A stretch of DNA of 64,000 nucleotides, taken from positions 310,001 to 374,000 of the forward strand of contig OZ025711.1 of assembly GCA_964019335.1 (NCBI GenBank), given 5' to 3'. The position numbers and the translations under genes were made by a program. Shown in pieces: positions 34,701-45,094 of this stretch. The notes under the pieces were generated by a model. That model did not search any database. It saw nothing but the letters and a program-made list of their open reading frames with translations, and was not told the DNA's origin. Every line of letters starts with the position of its first letter. Positions within the stretch are counted from its first letter, which is position 1. The DNA is from Diplonema japonicum (Eukaryota; Euglenozoa; Diplonemea; Diplonemida; Diplonemidae).

Positions 34701-35704
34701 GAGCTTGAGGTCTTGGAAATGCCATTTTAGGTTTCTGTAAAAGCTGGGAGGTGGACGCGCGGCTTCAGTGTGCAACAAGGCCCCGTCGGATGGTGAACTG
34801 AACGCTTCGAAATCGTCCTTCAAAGGACTGTCTTCCAAAGGGGGCGGGGAAGCATCGTCCTTGTCGCTGTCCTTGCCCTGCGGGGGCGGAGTTGCCTGCC
34901 GTCTTGCCTCGATTTCTTGATCCTCTGCAAGGATGGAGTAGTACATCAGTTTAGACATCAGTTCGCTTCTGTTGGTATCCTCATCTTTGTGCTGGTTGCC
35001 GGACTCGATCACAAGGCTCTGCCCAATGCGGTGGATCGACATTGACAGATCGCCTGTCGTGTACGGGGCACCGAACAGCTCCTTCAAGTTCTCTGCAGGT
35101 GCAATAAAGTCGATGCCTTCAGTCTCACCATGTGACGCCATGTCGTGCGCCACTGCAAGGGACAGCGCAGACGCAGGAAATTCCTTTTCGGGCAGTTTTT
35201 TTTTCCCCCTCCCCCCCAGATCCATGTTTTCTTCTTCTTTTTCTTTGAACAAAGTTCATACCCTCGAATGGTGTTCCACCTTTCCAGGATTGTATGCGTG
35301 GTGAATCCTCTTGTCATCGTCCAACCAGTTGCTGGGAGGGTGGGTCAGATCAGTTCCCCGCTGTATTTCCACGTACCTTTGTTTTTTTTTTCTTTTAAGA
35401 GGAGAAAAAAAAGGGAAGCCTACCGAGGGTTCGTGTTCAGTTCACCTATCGGTTCTACCCGTGGCATGGTGGTCCGAACTATTTTCTGGTCTTGAGTCGC
35501 AGGTTCCTTTAATTTTTTTTTTCTTTATGACTAATATTTGTTATATACCGCTCTTTGGAAGGAGAACTCTGCGATAGGCATTGGAACCCTGTCAACCCTA
35601 ACAGAAGTTTCGCTCGGCAAATCGAGTTGAAGCTCCTCTATTGCCTCGTCAATGGGCGGGGTGGTGGCGCCCTTTGTCGGAGAAGCAGTAAGGAGCAGCG
35701 GCAT
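31768..35704 (-). CDS. EDRF1: EDRF1 (erythroid differentiation-related factor 1) homologue
   Basis: Eight exons: 35704-35549, 35506-35424, 35376-35262, 35183-34320, 33976-32513, 32475-32226, 32182-32091, 32040-31768; introns of 42, 47, 78, 343, 37, 43 and 50 nt; 1,098 aa. All phases agree. Hallmarks of the conserved family are TDLTHPPSNWLDDD, EGIDFIAPAENLKELF with SMSIHRIG, YWLDNVMNNVPQVAICYHKDG-TQGYQL, and PFAYPVAML, followed by a long TPR-like helical region. In animals the family is linked to transcription in erythroid cells; its role in protists is unknown. The 343-nt intron holds a tRNA gene on the other strand. The ATG lies 11 nt from the SAM gene's stop codon, so the two may be one gene (see findings). 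Confidence 0.88.
34221..34292 (+). tRNA. tRNA-Thr (TGT anticodon)
   Basis: A 72-nt cloverleaf: acceptor GGCGGCT/AGTCGCC (one G-T pair), D arm GCTC...GAGC, anticodon stem TTGGT/ACCAA with loop CTTGTAA (anticodon TGT), T arm GAGAG-TTCGATC-CTCTC. Box A and B elements look normal and there is no intron. It lies antisense inside an intron of the EDRF1-like gene. Confidence 0.97.
34294..34300 (+). terminator. Pol III T-run after tRNA-Thr(TGT)
   Basis: Seven T residues follow the tRNA 3' end by two bases, the standard RNA polymerase III stop. Confidence 0.85.
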
Positions 35705-35715
35705 GTCCTTTTTCC

Positions 35716-36342
35716 CTATTGAAAGCGAGTGCCTGGTAACTGAGCACCTGGTTGCTCATTAGACATACGTTGGTTCGGCTCCGGTTCTGGCGCAGCTTTC
35801 CGAGGAACCTCCCATTCGTCGTTGATGGGGCGAATGCCTACCTTTGTAACGACATCTGACGAGAACCCATCTGGGAAAACAGGAGGTGGGGGCATCATGG
35901 GGAAGGTCATTCCGATAGGAGGGGGGGGCATCCTGGGTTCGTTCCAACCACCCATATGCATTCCCATATCAAATGGAGGTAGAAAGGGCCCCAATGAGGT
36001 GAAAGCGTCTGGAGTTTCAACATGATGGGCTGGGGGTGTTACTGGCTTCACAGACTGTTGTTGTTGTTGTTGATGCGTGGGTGGTGCCAGGCTTTCGTTC
36101 AATTTTTCTTTCAAACTGCCCACTGCCCCCAGGACCGTTTTCACAGGGGCGAAACCCTTCATGCAAAAAGGATCCTCCTTCAACTCCTCTTTCGTCAGCG
36201 TCATCAAAATCATCCCGTTGATCTCTTCCTCTTCGAAAATTTTTACGTACTGCTCGGCAAGGTTGACGCTTCTCAAGTACGCGGCGACATGGGTTGCTGT
36301 CCATTGGTGCGGGTCCAGACCTGGGGGAGGGATATCGCTCAT
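35716..36342 (-). CDS. SAM-domain protein (possibly the N-terminal part of the EDRF1-like protein)
   Basis: As an isolated frame it encodes 208 aa from the ATG at 36342. Residues 8-78 are a sterile alpha motif (HQWTATHVAAYLRSVNLAEQY, ..NGMILMTLTKEELKE), a protein-protein or RNA-binding helix bundle. The rest is Gln- and Pro/Met-rich (QQQQQQ; PPPPIGMTFPMMPPPP) and probably disordered. The stop codon TAG at 35716 is 11 nt before the EDRF1 ATG. A strong GTATGT donor at 35768 and the AG of this TAG define a 53-nt intron that would join the two proteins in frame. If so, residues after about 191 here are not translated. Confidence 0.75.
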   Translation of the reverse strand: MSDIPPPGLDPHQWTATHVAAYLRSVNLAEQYVKIFEEEEINGMILMTLTKEELKEDPFCMKGFAPVKTVLGAVGSLKEKLNESLAPPTHQQQQQQSVKPVTPPAHHVETPDAFTSLGPFLPPFDMGMHMGGWNEPRMPPPPIGMTFPMMPPPPVFPDGFSSDVVTKVGIRPINDEWEVPRKAAPEPEPNQRMSNEQPGAQLPGTRFQ

Positions 36343-37605
36343 TTTTTCCCCTTTTTTTTTTCCCTCCCTCTTTCTCCCGGTGATCTATATAATTATCGTT
36401 GGAGAAAAAAAAGGGGGGGAAGGGGGTAAAATATGCAGAGGGAAAAAAAAAATCGATAAATTTCAGTATGCAGGGGAGGGGGTGGGGGGGAGGGGGGATG
36501 CTCACTGTCGAAAGAAAGAAATAATAATAAAAAAATAGACGGATCCAAATCCTTGCACCATTAGTTGTCTTTTTTTTTTTTTTTTTTCCCTCCGAAAAAA
36601 AAAAAAAGAAAAGAGGTGTGGTGGAATGGAGGAAGGGAGGGGCCGGTATGGGTGGGATGGTTCTTTTCTGTCTCTTAACTATCTTTTCTTCTTTGGTTCT
36701 AACCCTCCCCCTTTTTTTTCATGTTACGACTTCCTTTTTAAAAGAGAAATAGAAAGGAATGATTTTCCTTCTTTTTTTTTTAAAACAAAGAAAGCTAACA
36801 AAGAAAACAAAGCGGGAGAAGAGAAAGGGGGAAGAAAATACAAATAACGGGGAGAAGGAAAGGGAACTGTGCCTACCGAAGACGGATAAGAATCATGCCT
36901 AAGGACCCTACGCTTCCACCCCAAGAAGAAAAGAGAAAGAAAAGCATGAATAGAGGGAACCGATGCTCAACAAGAAACGCCTGCTGCTTCTTACAAGCAA
37001 AGGAAAAGGGGAAAAGGAGGGGGGGGGGGGGGGGGGAGAAGCCTGTTACTTCTCTTTTTTTAATAGTTTTTTTACATTTTTTTATCTCTTGGCTCCACCA
37101 GATATCACCATCCAAAAAAGGGATAATAGAAGGGGAAAGGGAAAGGGAGAAGGCAATAGGCAATCCGGGGGCCTCTCTACTCTGGGGGGAGGGAGGGAAG
37201 GCGATTCTCTTTTTAAGATTCCTTCCCTTCTCTTCTTTTTTTCCCCTCTTCAATCTGATAATTATCAATTTTTCTTTTAAAGAAACATGTTAAAAAGTTA
37301 AAAGACGGGGAAAGATTATAAGTTGGGGAGGAGGGACAAGTGTAACACCCCGCGTACTGACCTGGTGACAATAGTTGGTCGGTTCATTATTTTCGTAAAA
37401 GAAAAAATAAAAGTGGTGACTGATAGCCTTGGTGTGGCACCTCATGTAGCACTGTCAGAATTGTATTCTCTACGCGGAACTACAGAGCATTCCAGCACCT
37501 AGGCGGGAGGGGGGTTGTTTTTTTTAAAGAGTCTTTTTTTCCTTTTTTGTACAAATAAAAATGGAGTGGGCAAAACCCACTGTTGACACGAAAAAAAAGT
37601 AATTT

Positions 37606-37643
<38 letters not shown>

Positions 37644-38287
37644 GACATCTGCACGATGTTCTCCTCCCTTCGACGGTTTTTCCTTCAACGTGAGGAGAGA
37701 AACAAAAAAAGGAAGAGAGCGGAAGGGGTGGGGGCAGATCTTCGGCATATTTTAGGAAAGAAATTAATACGGGAATTGGTGACGCCCTTCCTCCCATGCC
37801 TTTTCTAAACAAAAGGGGGAAAAAAAGAAGAAGCCCAAACGAACCAGAAAACGGGGGTCATCTGAGAATAAAAAAATGCTGAAAGATGAAGACAACAAAG
37901 AGTTTTCAAAAAAAAAGGTCTTTCAATCTGTTGCATTGCATAAAGGTGAAAAGGGTAAAAGTGGGACAAAAGGGTCCATCCGACGACAGACTCCTCTTCG
38001 TGTCTACACAGACTCTCTACGAAGCAGCTTTTTTTTTTCTTCTTTTTTTTGCTGCGCTTCGAAAAATAAATAGGGTGGATGAGCAAAACGGGAAAATGAT
38101 AAACAGAAGGGAATTAAAAGGGATGGGTGGGGAAAAAAAAAAAAAAAACAAGGTCCTTCTGAGCTCTGTTGTTGCTAAAAATTTGATTCAGACAAATGTA
38201 TCCAAAAAGTGTGCTGGTTTTTGTTTTTCGTTGCGATAAGCCTACTCCAAAAGATTATTTCATGTTTCACCCCCAAATCGTTCGTCA
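36343..38287. other. Intergenic, mostly simple sequence
   Basis: Contains a LINE-tail-like fragment at 36453-36508, purine-rich stretches, an 18-G run near 37020 and T-runs near 37605-37640. A normal-complexity island at 37330-37500 has no recognised coding or RNA gene. No protein gene is supported. Confidence 0.65.
36453..36508 (-). repeat. Orphan 3' tail related to the non-LTR element at 40.4 kb
   Basis: Shares, in the same order and orientation, TCGATAAA-TTTCAGT-TGCA-GGGG and TGCTCACTGT (written on the + strand) with the sequence just downstream of the retrotransposon stop codon at 40385-40421. A G-rich insertion separates the two blocks. It is most simply a severely 5'-truncated copy of the same element. 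Confidence 0.6.
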
Positions 38288-38361
38288 GGCGCCTTAGCTC
38301 AGTTGGTTAGAGCGCACGCCTAGTAAGCGTGAGGTCGAGGGTTCAAATCCCTCAGGTGCCT
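38288..38361 (+). tRNA. tRNA-Thr (AGT anticodon)
   Basis: A 74-nt cloverleaf: acceptor GGCGCCT/AGGTGCC, D arm GCTC..GAGC, anticodon stem CACGC/GCGTG with loop CTAGTAA (anticodon AGT), T arm GAGGG-TTCAAAT-CCCTC. No intron. It is the second tRNA-Thr within 4 kb, again on the + strand against the direction of the protein genes. Confidence 0.97.
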
Positions 38362-38367
38362 TTTTTT
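38361..38367 (+). terminator. Pol III T-run after tRNA-Thr(AGT)
   Basis: Seven T residues that begin at the discriminator base of the tRNA. Confidence 0.85.
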
Positions 38368-39365
38368 CCCCCCTCCTTTTGTGAGTGGCATATTTTTTGT
38401 GCTTTTTTCTTTAAAACAAATCACAAGAAAACCCATAACTAAAAAACTCCTTCAATAAGTTTTTTTTTTTTTTTTTTTTTTTTGGATTTTCAAACCAGTT
38501 TTTCATTTCTTCCCCCTTTTTTTCCCAAAGGTCCACCTTACAATTCCTTTGGGGACTGATAAATCACGTCCTGTTATGGGTTCGTTACACAAAAACAAAA
38601 ACAAAAAGAAAGCTGAACAGCATCTGGGTTCAGGGTTCCCCCACTCCTTTTTTTTTTGTGTCTTTTTTGTGGATAAAAAAAAAATTAAACTGCAAACCTC
38701 TTAATTTTCTGGAAAAAGAAAAAAAATAAAAATAAAGGAGGCATCCTGTAATAAACTACAGCGCATAGCTATTCCGGAGCTGCATTCCATTGGGCACTTT
38801 TGTTCCAGGAATCAAGAGGTTTCCACATGTTGGTGTTGATGATTTAAATTGAAGAGACAGAGGAAACAGGTAATCAGGGAAAGGGGTGATGGGTTAATGT
38901 AAACTTACAGCGAAAAAAAAAGGGGAGGGAGGGAGGGAGGGAGGGCAGTGGTGAGAGGGAGAGGGAAAAGAAGGAAGAGAAAAAACTTCGACCGTTTTCT
39001 TTTTTTTTTCTTTTTGCTGACACTCTTCTTTTTTTTTCCTCTTTTCTCCCTCTTTTCTAAGTGTTTTGGGGAAATGGGTTGTAATTGAACAAAAGGGATC
39101 GAAACATTGAAAAAGAAGTATGTCTTTGCTTTCCAGCCACGGGGTGGGGAAAAGGCACAGAACGGAAGAAATCGAAAAGGGTGAGACTTTCTTCAAGTAC
39201 AACATTGCCTCTTTCGGTTTGCTTTCCTGCTTGCCACCTTTTTTTTTTTTTCGAATTCTTCTCCTTCTTTTTCCCCCCCCTTCTTCTTCTTTTCCAATCC
39301 TTGCCAAATGATCACCCTTTTGTTCTTCCCGCGATTTTACGGGGGGGGGGGGAAGAAAAAATCAG

Positions 39366-39396
<31 letters not shown>

Positions 39397-40384
39397 GCTT
39401 TATTTCCACTTTACAAATGTACTGGAGCTCTACCTTTTTTCTTCTTCTTCCTCCACTGGGTTAGTAGTGTATGCTCTGAAGGGCCTTTGGCCCTGTCTAA
39501 ACCAAGCCATTCTGAAAAAATTCATATTTGTAAAAGAGCGGAAAAAAAAGGGGTGGGTAATAAGGTGGGAAATAATATATATAATAATGAAGGGGAATAA
39601 TAATAGAAAAGAAAAAAAAAGAAAAAAGCGCATTTGTAAATTGACGCTGCTATTACGGGTGGGGATAATTTTTTTTTTTCTCTCTTTCATGTTTTTTTTT
39701 CTTCTTTCTTTTCTTCCTCACCCGATAATAATTTGCTTTTCTACGTGTCGTTCGTGTTCAAAAAGAAAAAGGGGGGCCAGGAGATGCAGAAATTTACAAG
39801 TCTACACCTGTCTACTGGGGGTTTGCACGGGGTCGGCCTTTCTCCTTCGCCCATGTTTTATTAATGCATTTCCTGACCCGCTCTTTTTTTTTTTTTTTTT
39901 TTTTTTGAACACTTTTGATAATAACAGGAGGGTGGGGGGGAAAAAAAAAGAAAAAAAATAGAAATGGAGAATGGGGAGTGAAAGAGCTCTGTGACTCTTC
40001 TTTTCTTTTCTCTACCCTCAAACAGGGAGGGACAGAGAAAAAAAGATAACTGGAATATAAAAAAATAAAAATAAAGAAAAGTAAAAAAGAAAAAGAAAAA
40101 GAACTCATGAGAAAGAGCTTCTCTTAAAAGGGGGTGCTGTTGCGCTGGATCACAATCCTTGCAAAGCAACTTTTGGTTTCTTGATTTTTTTCTCTTTTTT
40201 CTTCGTCTTTCTTTTTCTTTCTAGAAAGTTATATAATTTCTTGGTTTCGTTATCATTGTTATCTTTTTTTTTTTTTTTTTTTTTTGGTTTTGTTTGTTTG
40301 TTTCGTTCTTGGAAGACAGTCAAATAACGAGGAAAAAAAAAGGGGGGGGAAAAAAAGAAAGAGAACGAAAAAAAAAAAAAAAAC
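38368..40384. other. Intergenic, mostly simple sequence
   Basis: About 2 kb of A/T runs with a G-run near 39341 and a GGGA repeat at 38925-38945. A normal-complexity island at 38740-38880 matches nothing I recognise. No gene is supported. Confidence 0.65.
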
Positions 40385-43172
40385 TCGATAAAATTTCAGT
40401 GTGCATGGGGGTGCTCACTGTTCAGGTAGAAATTCACACTAATCGGTCACCGTTCTGCGGTTGCTGTCTGGTGCCTGCGGTGGCTGTTTGTCGCGATGAG
40501 ATGGACGGCATCTGGGCGAGAAACACTGCTTGGAGTCGTGCTAGGTAGGGGGGGGTTTGGCTCGAGGAGAAGAGTGGTCTCCTGTCGTAGCCGTGTGCCG
40601 TCGGGCCCCCAAGATGTCGAAGGGTATGCACCCTTGATTTGGCGTTGGCGGGGAAGGCTGACCTTCCACAGCGTGCTGAGCATTTCTGGATGCGACCCAA
40701 GATGTATCGCATCCTTGCGGCCTTCTCCGTGAGCAGGTCCTGATCGTCGAGGGGACCTATGAGTGACCGGCGGGTGGTCTGCTCATAGTCTATGGCGAGT
40801 TCCATTGTAGTGACGGAAGTTTTCTTCTTACCATCGTACCATCGTAGGCCTCTTAGCCACTTGAGGACGTTCTTCAGATGAAAGGTCAGGACCGCGCCTG
40901 ACGCCCCGTTCGCCTTCAGCAACGCTTCCGTCGGAACATCATGTTGCCTCCCTGTCGTTACCTCATCCCAAGGGTTGGAGGTGAGCACTCTCTTGCTTTT
41001 TTCCGCTGCTCTGGCGTCACGGACCGTCACTACTTTCAGGAGGTATTGTTGCACCATCCTGGCACGTTCTTTCCCTGCTTTGTCGGCTCCTCTTGGGACT
41101 ATCCCGTGAAGGGCTGTGGCAGCTGGGAGGCCTTCTCGCTTCACCTCTGCGTATTGCTCGCTTTCCAACACACTCCTTGCCGGCTCGCACTCCCACAGTG
41201 CATGCTCCGTCATGCTGGTCGTTGTCTGGGACCGGTGGTCGCAAACGTCACACGCTAATGCTGGGTTTTCCACACCAGGGCCATCCAATTTTCTCCCCCA
41301 CACCCTCGGGTGAGTCGTGAACACTGCACCACTAATGATGCGCCGCAACCTAAAGGACACCAACGGTCTCCGGGCCTGGAGCTTTTTCCACCAATAGTTC
41401 GTGGACGGGCACGCCCCTGCCTCCATCCCCACGAAGGTTGATCTCTTCTCGATCAGCCTCTTCGCAACTGCCGGTCTGATGGCTTGCCTCACTTTGTGAG
41501 CCACCGCTGTATCTCCGTGCAGGTCGGCCACAAAGGACCATCCCTTCCCCAGAAAGGGGAGCCATCTGTTCCGCAGGACTCCAATCGGACCCATCACCTC
41601 ATCGTCATCACGGTCCTGGTATAGACCAATGATCTCACCAACACGCTGCCGCAAACGCGGAGAGGCCAGGCTCTCCCGGACCAAGCTGTTTATCGTTCCG
41701 TAGATGACCTTCGACAGCGGATGTGCCGTATGCCCTGGCAGCAGAACGCTCAGTACAGACACGGGGTTTCTCATCCCGAACTGGGGGCCCCACAGGGAGA
41801 CCACTGCCGCTGTACACATCTTCTTCAGCTGGTCGTCCGAGGGTGCCGCATACGTTGCTCCGTACAGACACGACGGTAGCACAGTGCTCGTCAACATCGT
41901 CGACTTGTTCTCAAACCCTAGTGGCAAAGCTCCGAGACGGGTCAGGCGTCCCTCCGCTGCGTCCAGCTTGTCCAGCCTGTGATTCCCATCCATGCTCAGG
42001 TTCACGCCAAGTGATTTGATCTCCCCAGCTACCTTGAACGAGGAACCGGTGCATACTAAACTAGGGCCGATCTCGTTTTTCGTCGAGAATCCCTGCGACT
42101 TCTTTCCGTTGAGGCGCATCTCTGTCCGGTCCCCGAACTCGATCACCTTGTTGGTCGCCCTTGTCAGGACCTCCGCTAAACGCGCCAGGAGGTACACGTC
42201 ATCCGCGTACGAAAGTGACCAAGCTCCTGGTACTTCCGTCATCACGCACTTCACCATCACCGACACCAAGGCGTTCACCATGATTACCGAGATGGGGCAC
42301 CCTTGCAGGATACCATTCGTCACTCGGAACTCTGAGCCAACACCTGTCGGGAAACGGAATCGCCGCTTCAGGTTCGCATACATAGCTTTCAAGGGGGTCA
42401 GTATCCGCTCGTGCAAACCGAGATCTTGCATCAGGCCAAAAGCTATCTGCTGTGGGACTCTGTCGAAGCACTTGACAAAATCCAACGCAATGCCGTTGAG
42501 AGGGGTGCCTGTCAACAGCGCCTCTTCGAGCTGTGTACTGAGCTCCATCAGAATGCTATCCGTGCCTCTCTTCGGTCTGAAACCATGCTGAGAGTCGTCG
42601 ATCCACTTCTCTTGCCACAGCGTGATGTCACGCAGCCTCGCACATGCCCACAGCCGATAGACCGCGCTCGTGACTGTGATCGGCCGATGGTTCAGAGGAG
42701 TCCTCTCGCCACCCTTCGGGATCAACGTCACCAGCGCTGTCAGGAGTGCTTTCGGCCACTTCCCTGTCGTCTCGACTGCGTTGAACAGCTCGGCCCAAGC
42801 ATCCAGCAGTACTACCGGCATGGCACGCAGTTCCGCCATCCTCCATCCATCCACCCCTGGAGCCGTTCTCGTTGACTTCTTGGCCAACACCGCCCTCAGA
42901 TCCTCTCCTGTAAGTGGTCGAAGTTCCATCTTCTGCGACACGATGTACTCCCTGTACCTCGTTCTAAAGGCGTTGTACTGCGGCTCTCCTCGATCCCCAC
43001 CGTACAGCTGAAAAATAGGGTCCCACTCCTTGTGCATCATCTTGTCCATCTCTTCAAGATCTGCCGTGAGAACCCCGTCGCCTTCCACTGCCTGCGTTGC
43101 TGATGCCGTTGTGCCCTTCACGAAGGCGGTCACCCTCTTCCGTAAAAAAAGAAGCATCCTCCATCCCCTTTT
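40385..43172 (-). mobile_element. Non-LTR (LINE-type) retrotransposon copy, 5'-truncated
   Basis: One uninterrupted reading frame of more than 900 codons encodes a reverse transcriptase and a C-terminal Cys/His motif. No apurinic endonuclease or RNase H is seen, so the 5' part is missing. The right boundary near 43172 is approximate, placed where the purine-rich flank gives way to normal sequence. The left end is set at the TCGA before a T-run, where a second copy of the tail (36453-36508) also ends. The absence of stops or frameshifts suggests a recent insertion. Confidence 0.8.
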
Positions 43173-43229
43173 GTTCACCAATCTTTTTTTCTCCTCTTTC
43201 TCTTTTTCCCCCCATTTCTTTTTCCTCAT
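40434..43229 (-). CDS. Reverse transcriptase ORF of a non-LTR retrotransposon
   Basis: The open frame gives 931 aa, but the first 15-30 residues are flank-coded (Lys/Glu-rich), so the true N-terminus is lost. The RT domain covers about residues 100-380: RTAPGVDGW; LVTLIPKGG; NHRPITV; GFRPKRGTDSI; ALDFVKCFDRVP (motif A Asp); NGILQGCPIS; and SYADDVYLLA (catalytic ADD). Near residue 690 a CDVC...H...C motif is the C-terminal zinc knuckle common in LINEs. Arg/Lys-rich sequence follows. The protein copies element RNA at a nicked target, but this copy lacks the endonuclease part. Stop TGA at 40434. Confidence 0.85.
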   Translation of the reverse strand: MRKKKWGEKEKEEKKRLVNKRGWRMLLFLRKRVTAFVKGTTASATQAVEGDGVLTADLEEMDKMMHKEWDPIFQLYGGDRGEPQYNAFRTRYREYIVSQKMELRPLTGEDLRAVLAKKSTRTAPGVDGWRMAELRAMPVVLLDAWAELFNAVETTGKWPKALLTALVTLIPKGGERTPLNHRPITVTSAVYRLWACARLRDITLWQEKWIDDSQHGFRPKRGTDSILMELSTQLEEALLTGTPLNGIALDFVKCFDRVPQQIAFGLMQDLGLHERILTPLKAMYANLKRRFRFPTGVGSEFRVTNGILQGCPISVIMVNALVSVMVKCVMTEVPGAWSLSYADDVYLLARLAEVLTRATNKVIEFGDRTEMRLNGKKSQGFSTKNEIGPSLVCTGSSFKVAGEIKSLGVNLSMDGNHRLDKLDAAEGRLTRLGALPLGFENKSTMLTSTVLPSCLYGATYAAPSDDQLKKMCTAAVVSLWGPQFGMRNPVSVLSVLLPGHTAHPLSKVIYGTINSLVRESLASPRLRQRVGEIIGLYQDRDDDEVMGPIGVLRNRWLPFLGKGWSFVADLHGDTAVAHKVRQAIRPAVAKRLIEKRSTFVGMEAGACPSTNYWWKKLQARRPLVSFRLRRIISGAVFTTHPRVWGRKLDGPGVENPALACDVCDHRSQTTTSMTEHALWECEPARSVLESEQYAEVKREGLPAATALHGIVPRGADKAGKERARMVQQYLLKVVTVRDARAAEKSKRVLTSNPWDEVTTGRQHDVPTEALLKANGASGAVLTFHLKNVLKWLRGLRWYDGKKKTSVTTMELAIDYEQTTRRSLIGPLDDQDLLTEKAARMRYILGRIQKCSARCGRSAFPANAKSRVHTLRHLGGPTAHGYDRRPLFSSSQTPPYLARLQAVFLAQMPSISSRQTATAGTRQQPQNGDRLV

Positions 43230-44213
43230 TCATTTTATTTGCTGAACCTGCCTTCGTTTACTTCTAACCCAACAGGCAGAAGCGGGGGGGGGGGGGGGGG
43301 GGTAAGGGTTTGTTGTGGGAGTTGCGGAAGCAAATTTAAGCTCCACCCCCCCATTTTGTTATTTTTTTTTGTTCCACGTACCGATGGGGCGGGTATAAAA
43401 AAAAATAAAAATAAGAGGAACTGCATTGTTGTATTGTGCTTTGTACGGATCGGATGAGAAACCTGGAGAAGTTTATCACCCTGTGAATATGTCTAGCGCT
43501 CCTATTTTGTTAAGGCAAAGTCAAAGACTCTTTCTTGCATCTTGAAAAAAAAGATAAGGGAAAATAATATTAAATAAAAGAAAATAAATAAAAAAAGGAG
43601 GAGTCCGTTGTCTGTAGTTTCTTTCTTTTTTTTTTTTTTTTTTTTTCTCTTTTTTTTCTTCTTCTTCTTTTTCGTTTTCTGTCTCTATTCATTTTCTAAA
43701 TTGTATTTTCGCAAAATATTTTGATTGTAATAACGGGAAGGTGGGGGGGTCTCTCTCCACTTTTTTCTCTCCTTGTTCTCCCGTGGCTGGCACGTCCTGT
43801 GAAAAAAATGAGTGGAGAGATCCCGTCATGGGGCAATGGCACTAAAAAAAACCTTCAGGCATTTTTATATATTTTGCCCCACGGGTCCAGCAAATGACAA
43901 TGCCAGTAAAGGCACAACAAAGCAGTGGTTATAAAAAAAAAAAAAGTAAAACCATACCAGAAAAGGGGAAGAGGAGGGGTTAAAAGATGAAATGCAGGAG
44001 GAAAAAAAAAAAAAAAAAAAAAAAAAAGAGGGGAACGGGCTGGGAAAGAAGACAAATCTTTCCGTTTTTTGTTGGTCTACCTCGGATCGGAAAGGGAGGA
44101 AGGATCCAGGATGGGCTGGGCAGCCCGCCAAGAAAAAAAAAAAAAAAAAAAGCATCTGCTTCCTACCTTTAGTTTATCTGAGCCAACAAAATCTTGCTTT
44201 TTGGGGAAAAAAA
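43230..44213. other. Intergenic
   Basis: About 1 kb with an 18-G run at 43285-43302, T-runs at about 43625 and purine-rich DNA. It includes normal-complexity islands (43440-43550 and 43780-43930) in which I see no gene. Confidence 0.6.
44207..44213 (-). terminator. Pol III T-run after tRNA-Val
   Basis: Seven T residues on the minus strand directly downstream of the tRNA 3' end. Confidence 0.85.
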
Positions 44214-44287
44214 TATTCCCATCCGGGTTCGAACCGGAGACCTTCGCCGTGTTAAGGCGACGTCATAACCAACTAGACCATGGGAAC
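44214..44287 (-). tRNA. tRNA-Val (AAC anticodon)
   Basis: A 74-nt cloverleaf on the minus strand: acceptor GTTCCCA/TGGGAAT (G1 pairs with T72), D arm with AGTTGGTTAT, anticodon stem TCGCC/GGCGA with loop TTAACAC (anticodon AAC), T arm TCCGG-TTCGAAC-CCGGA. No intron. Confidence 0.95.
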
Positions 44288-45062
44288 TTGCACTCAATGC
44301 CGGGGTCTAAAACCTGGATGTGAATGGTCATAACTGTTTGTTGTGTATCAGTTACCCACCTTTGGTGTGCTTTTATCTATTTTTCAGAGACAAAAAAACC
44401 ACATCCTTCTGCGCCTTCTGTTGACAGGAAATGTGCAGCAATGTACACAAACAAATAAGTACTCAACCGGGGCGGGAAAGCTATGTCTGCACCAAGGGGT
44501 CGTATCGAAGGGGGAAAGACGGAAAGAACTCTTTTTTTTCTTCCGTTTCTTTTCTTTCTTTCTTTTTTTTTTTTTCTTCTTCTTTTTGCAAGAAGAGATA
44601 GAACAAAGACCTTTTCATTTCTTTTTTTTCTTTCCCTCCTGTTGTTCACTGGAAGAAATATAAAGCTGGCAAATAAAAAGGCTTCTCTTGCTGGTCAAGA
44701 GAGAAAAGAAAAAGAAAAATAAGTATTCGGTATTTGTACTTCTTCTTTTTGGTGTCGAGGTGCACCGAAGAAGTCGGGGGGACTTATGTTTTCTTCTTTT
44801 TTTTTCTCTCTTCAGAATCGATGCACGAAGCAGGCCGTGAAGGCGCTCCGTTCTCTTCTTGCTACTTTTTCGTTCTTTTTCTTTTCTTTTTTAAAAAAGA
44901 ATGTATCGGATTTGGACTAAGTACGAAACGAAAAAACAAATTTCTAGACCCAAAAAAAAAAAAAAAAAAAAAAAAAAACTCAAATTAACATGCAAACTCC
45001 TAAAGCGAAAGCCGCATCTCCGACTCCTCCAAGTGCTGATCTCTTCAGGCAAGTAGCAAAAA

Positions 45063-45094
<32 letters not shown>

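Noticed and set aside
44214..44287. tRNA-Glu
   Set aside because: The acceptor stem resembles some tRNA-Glu, but the anticodon loop TTAACAC reads AAC (Val).
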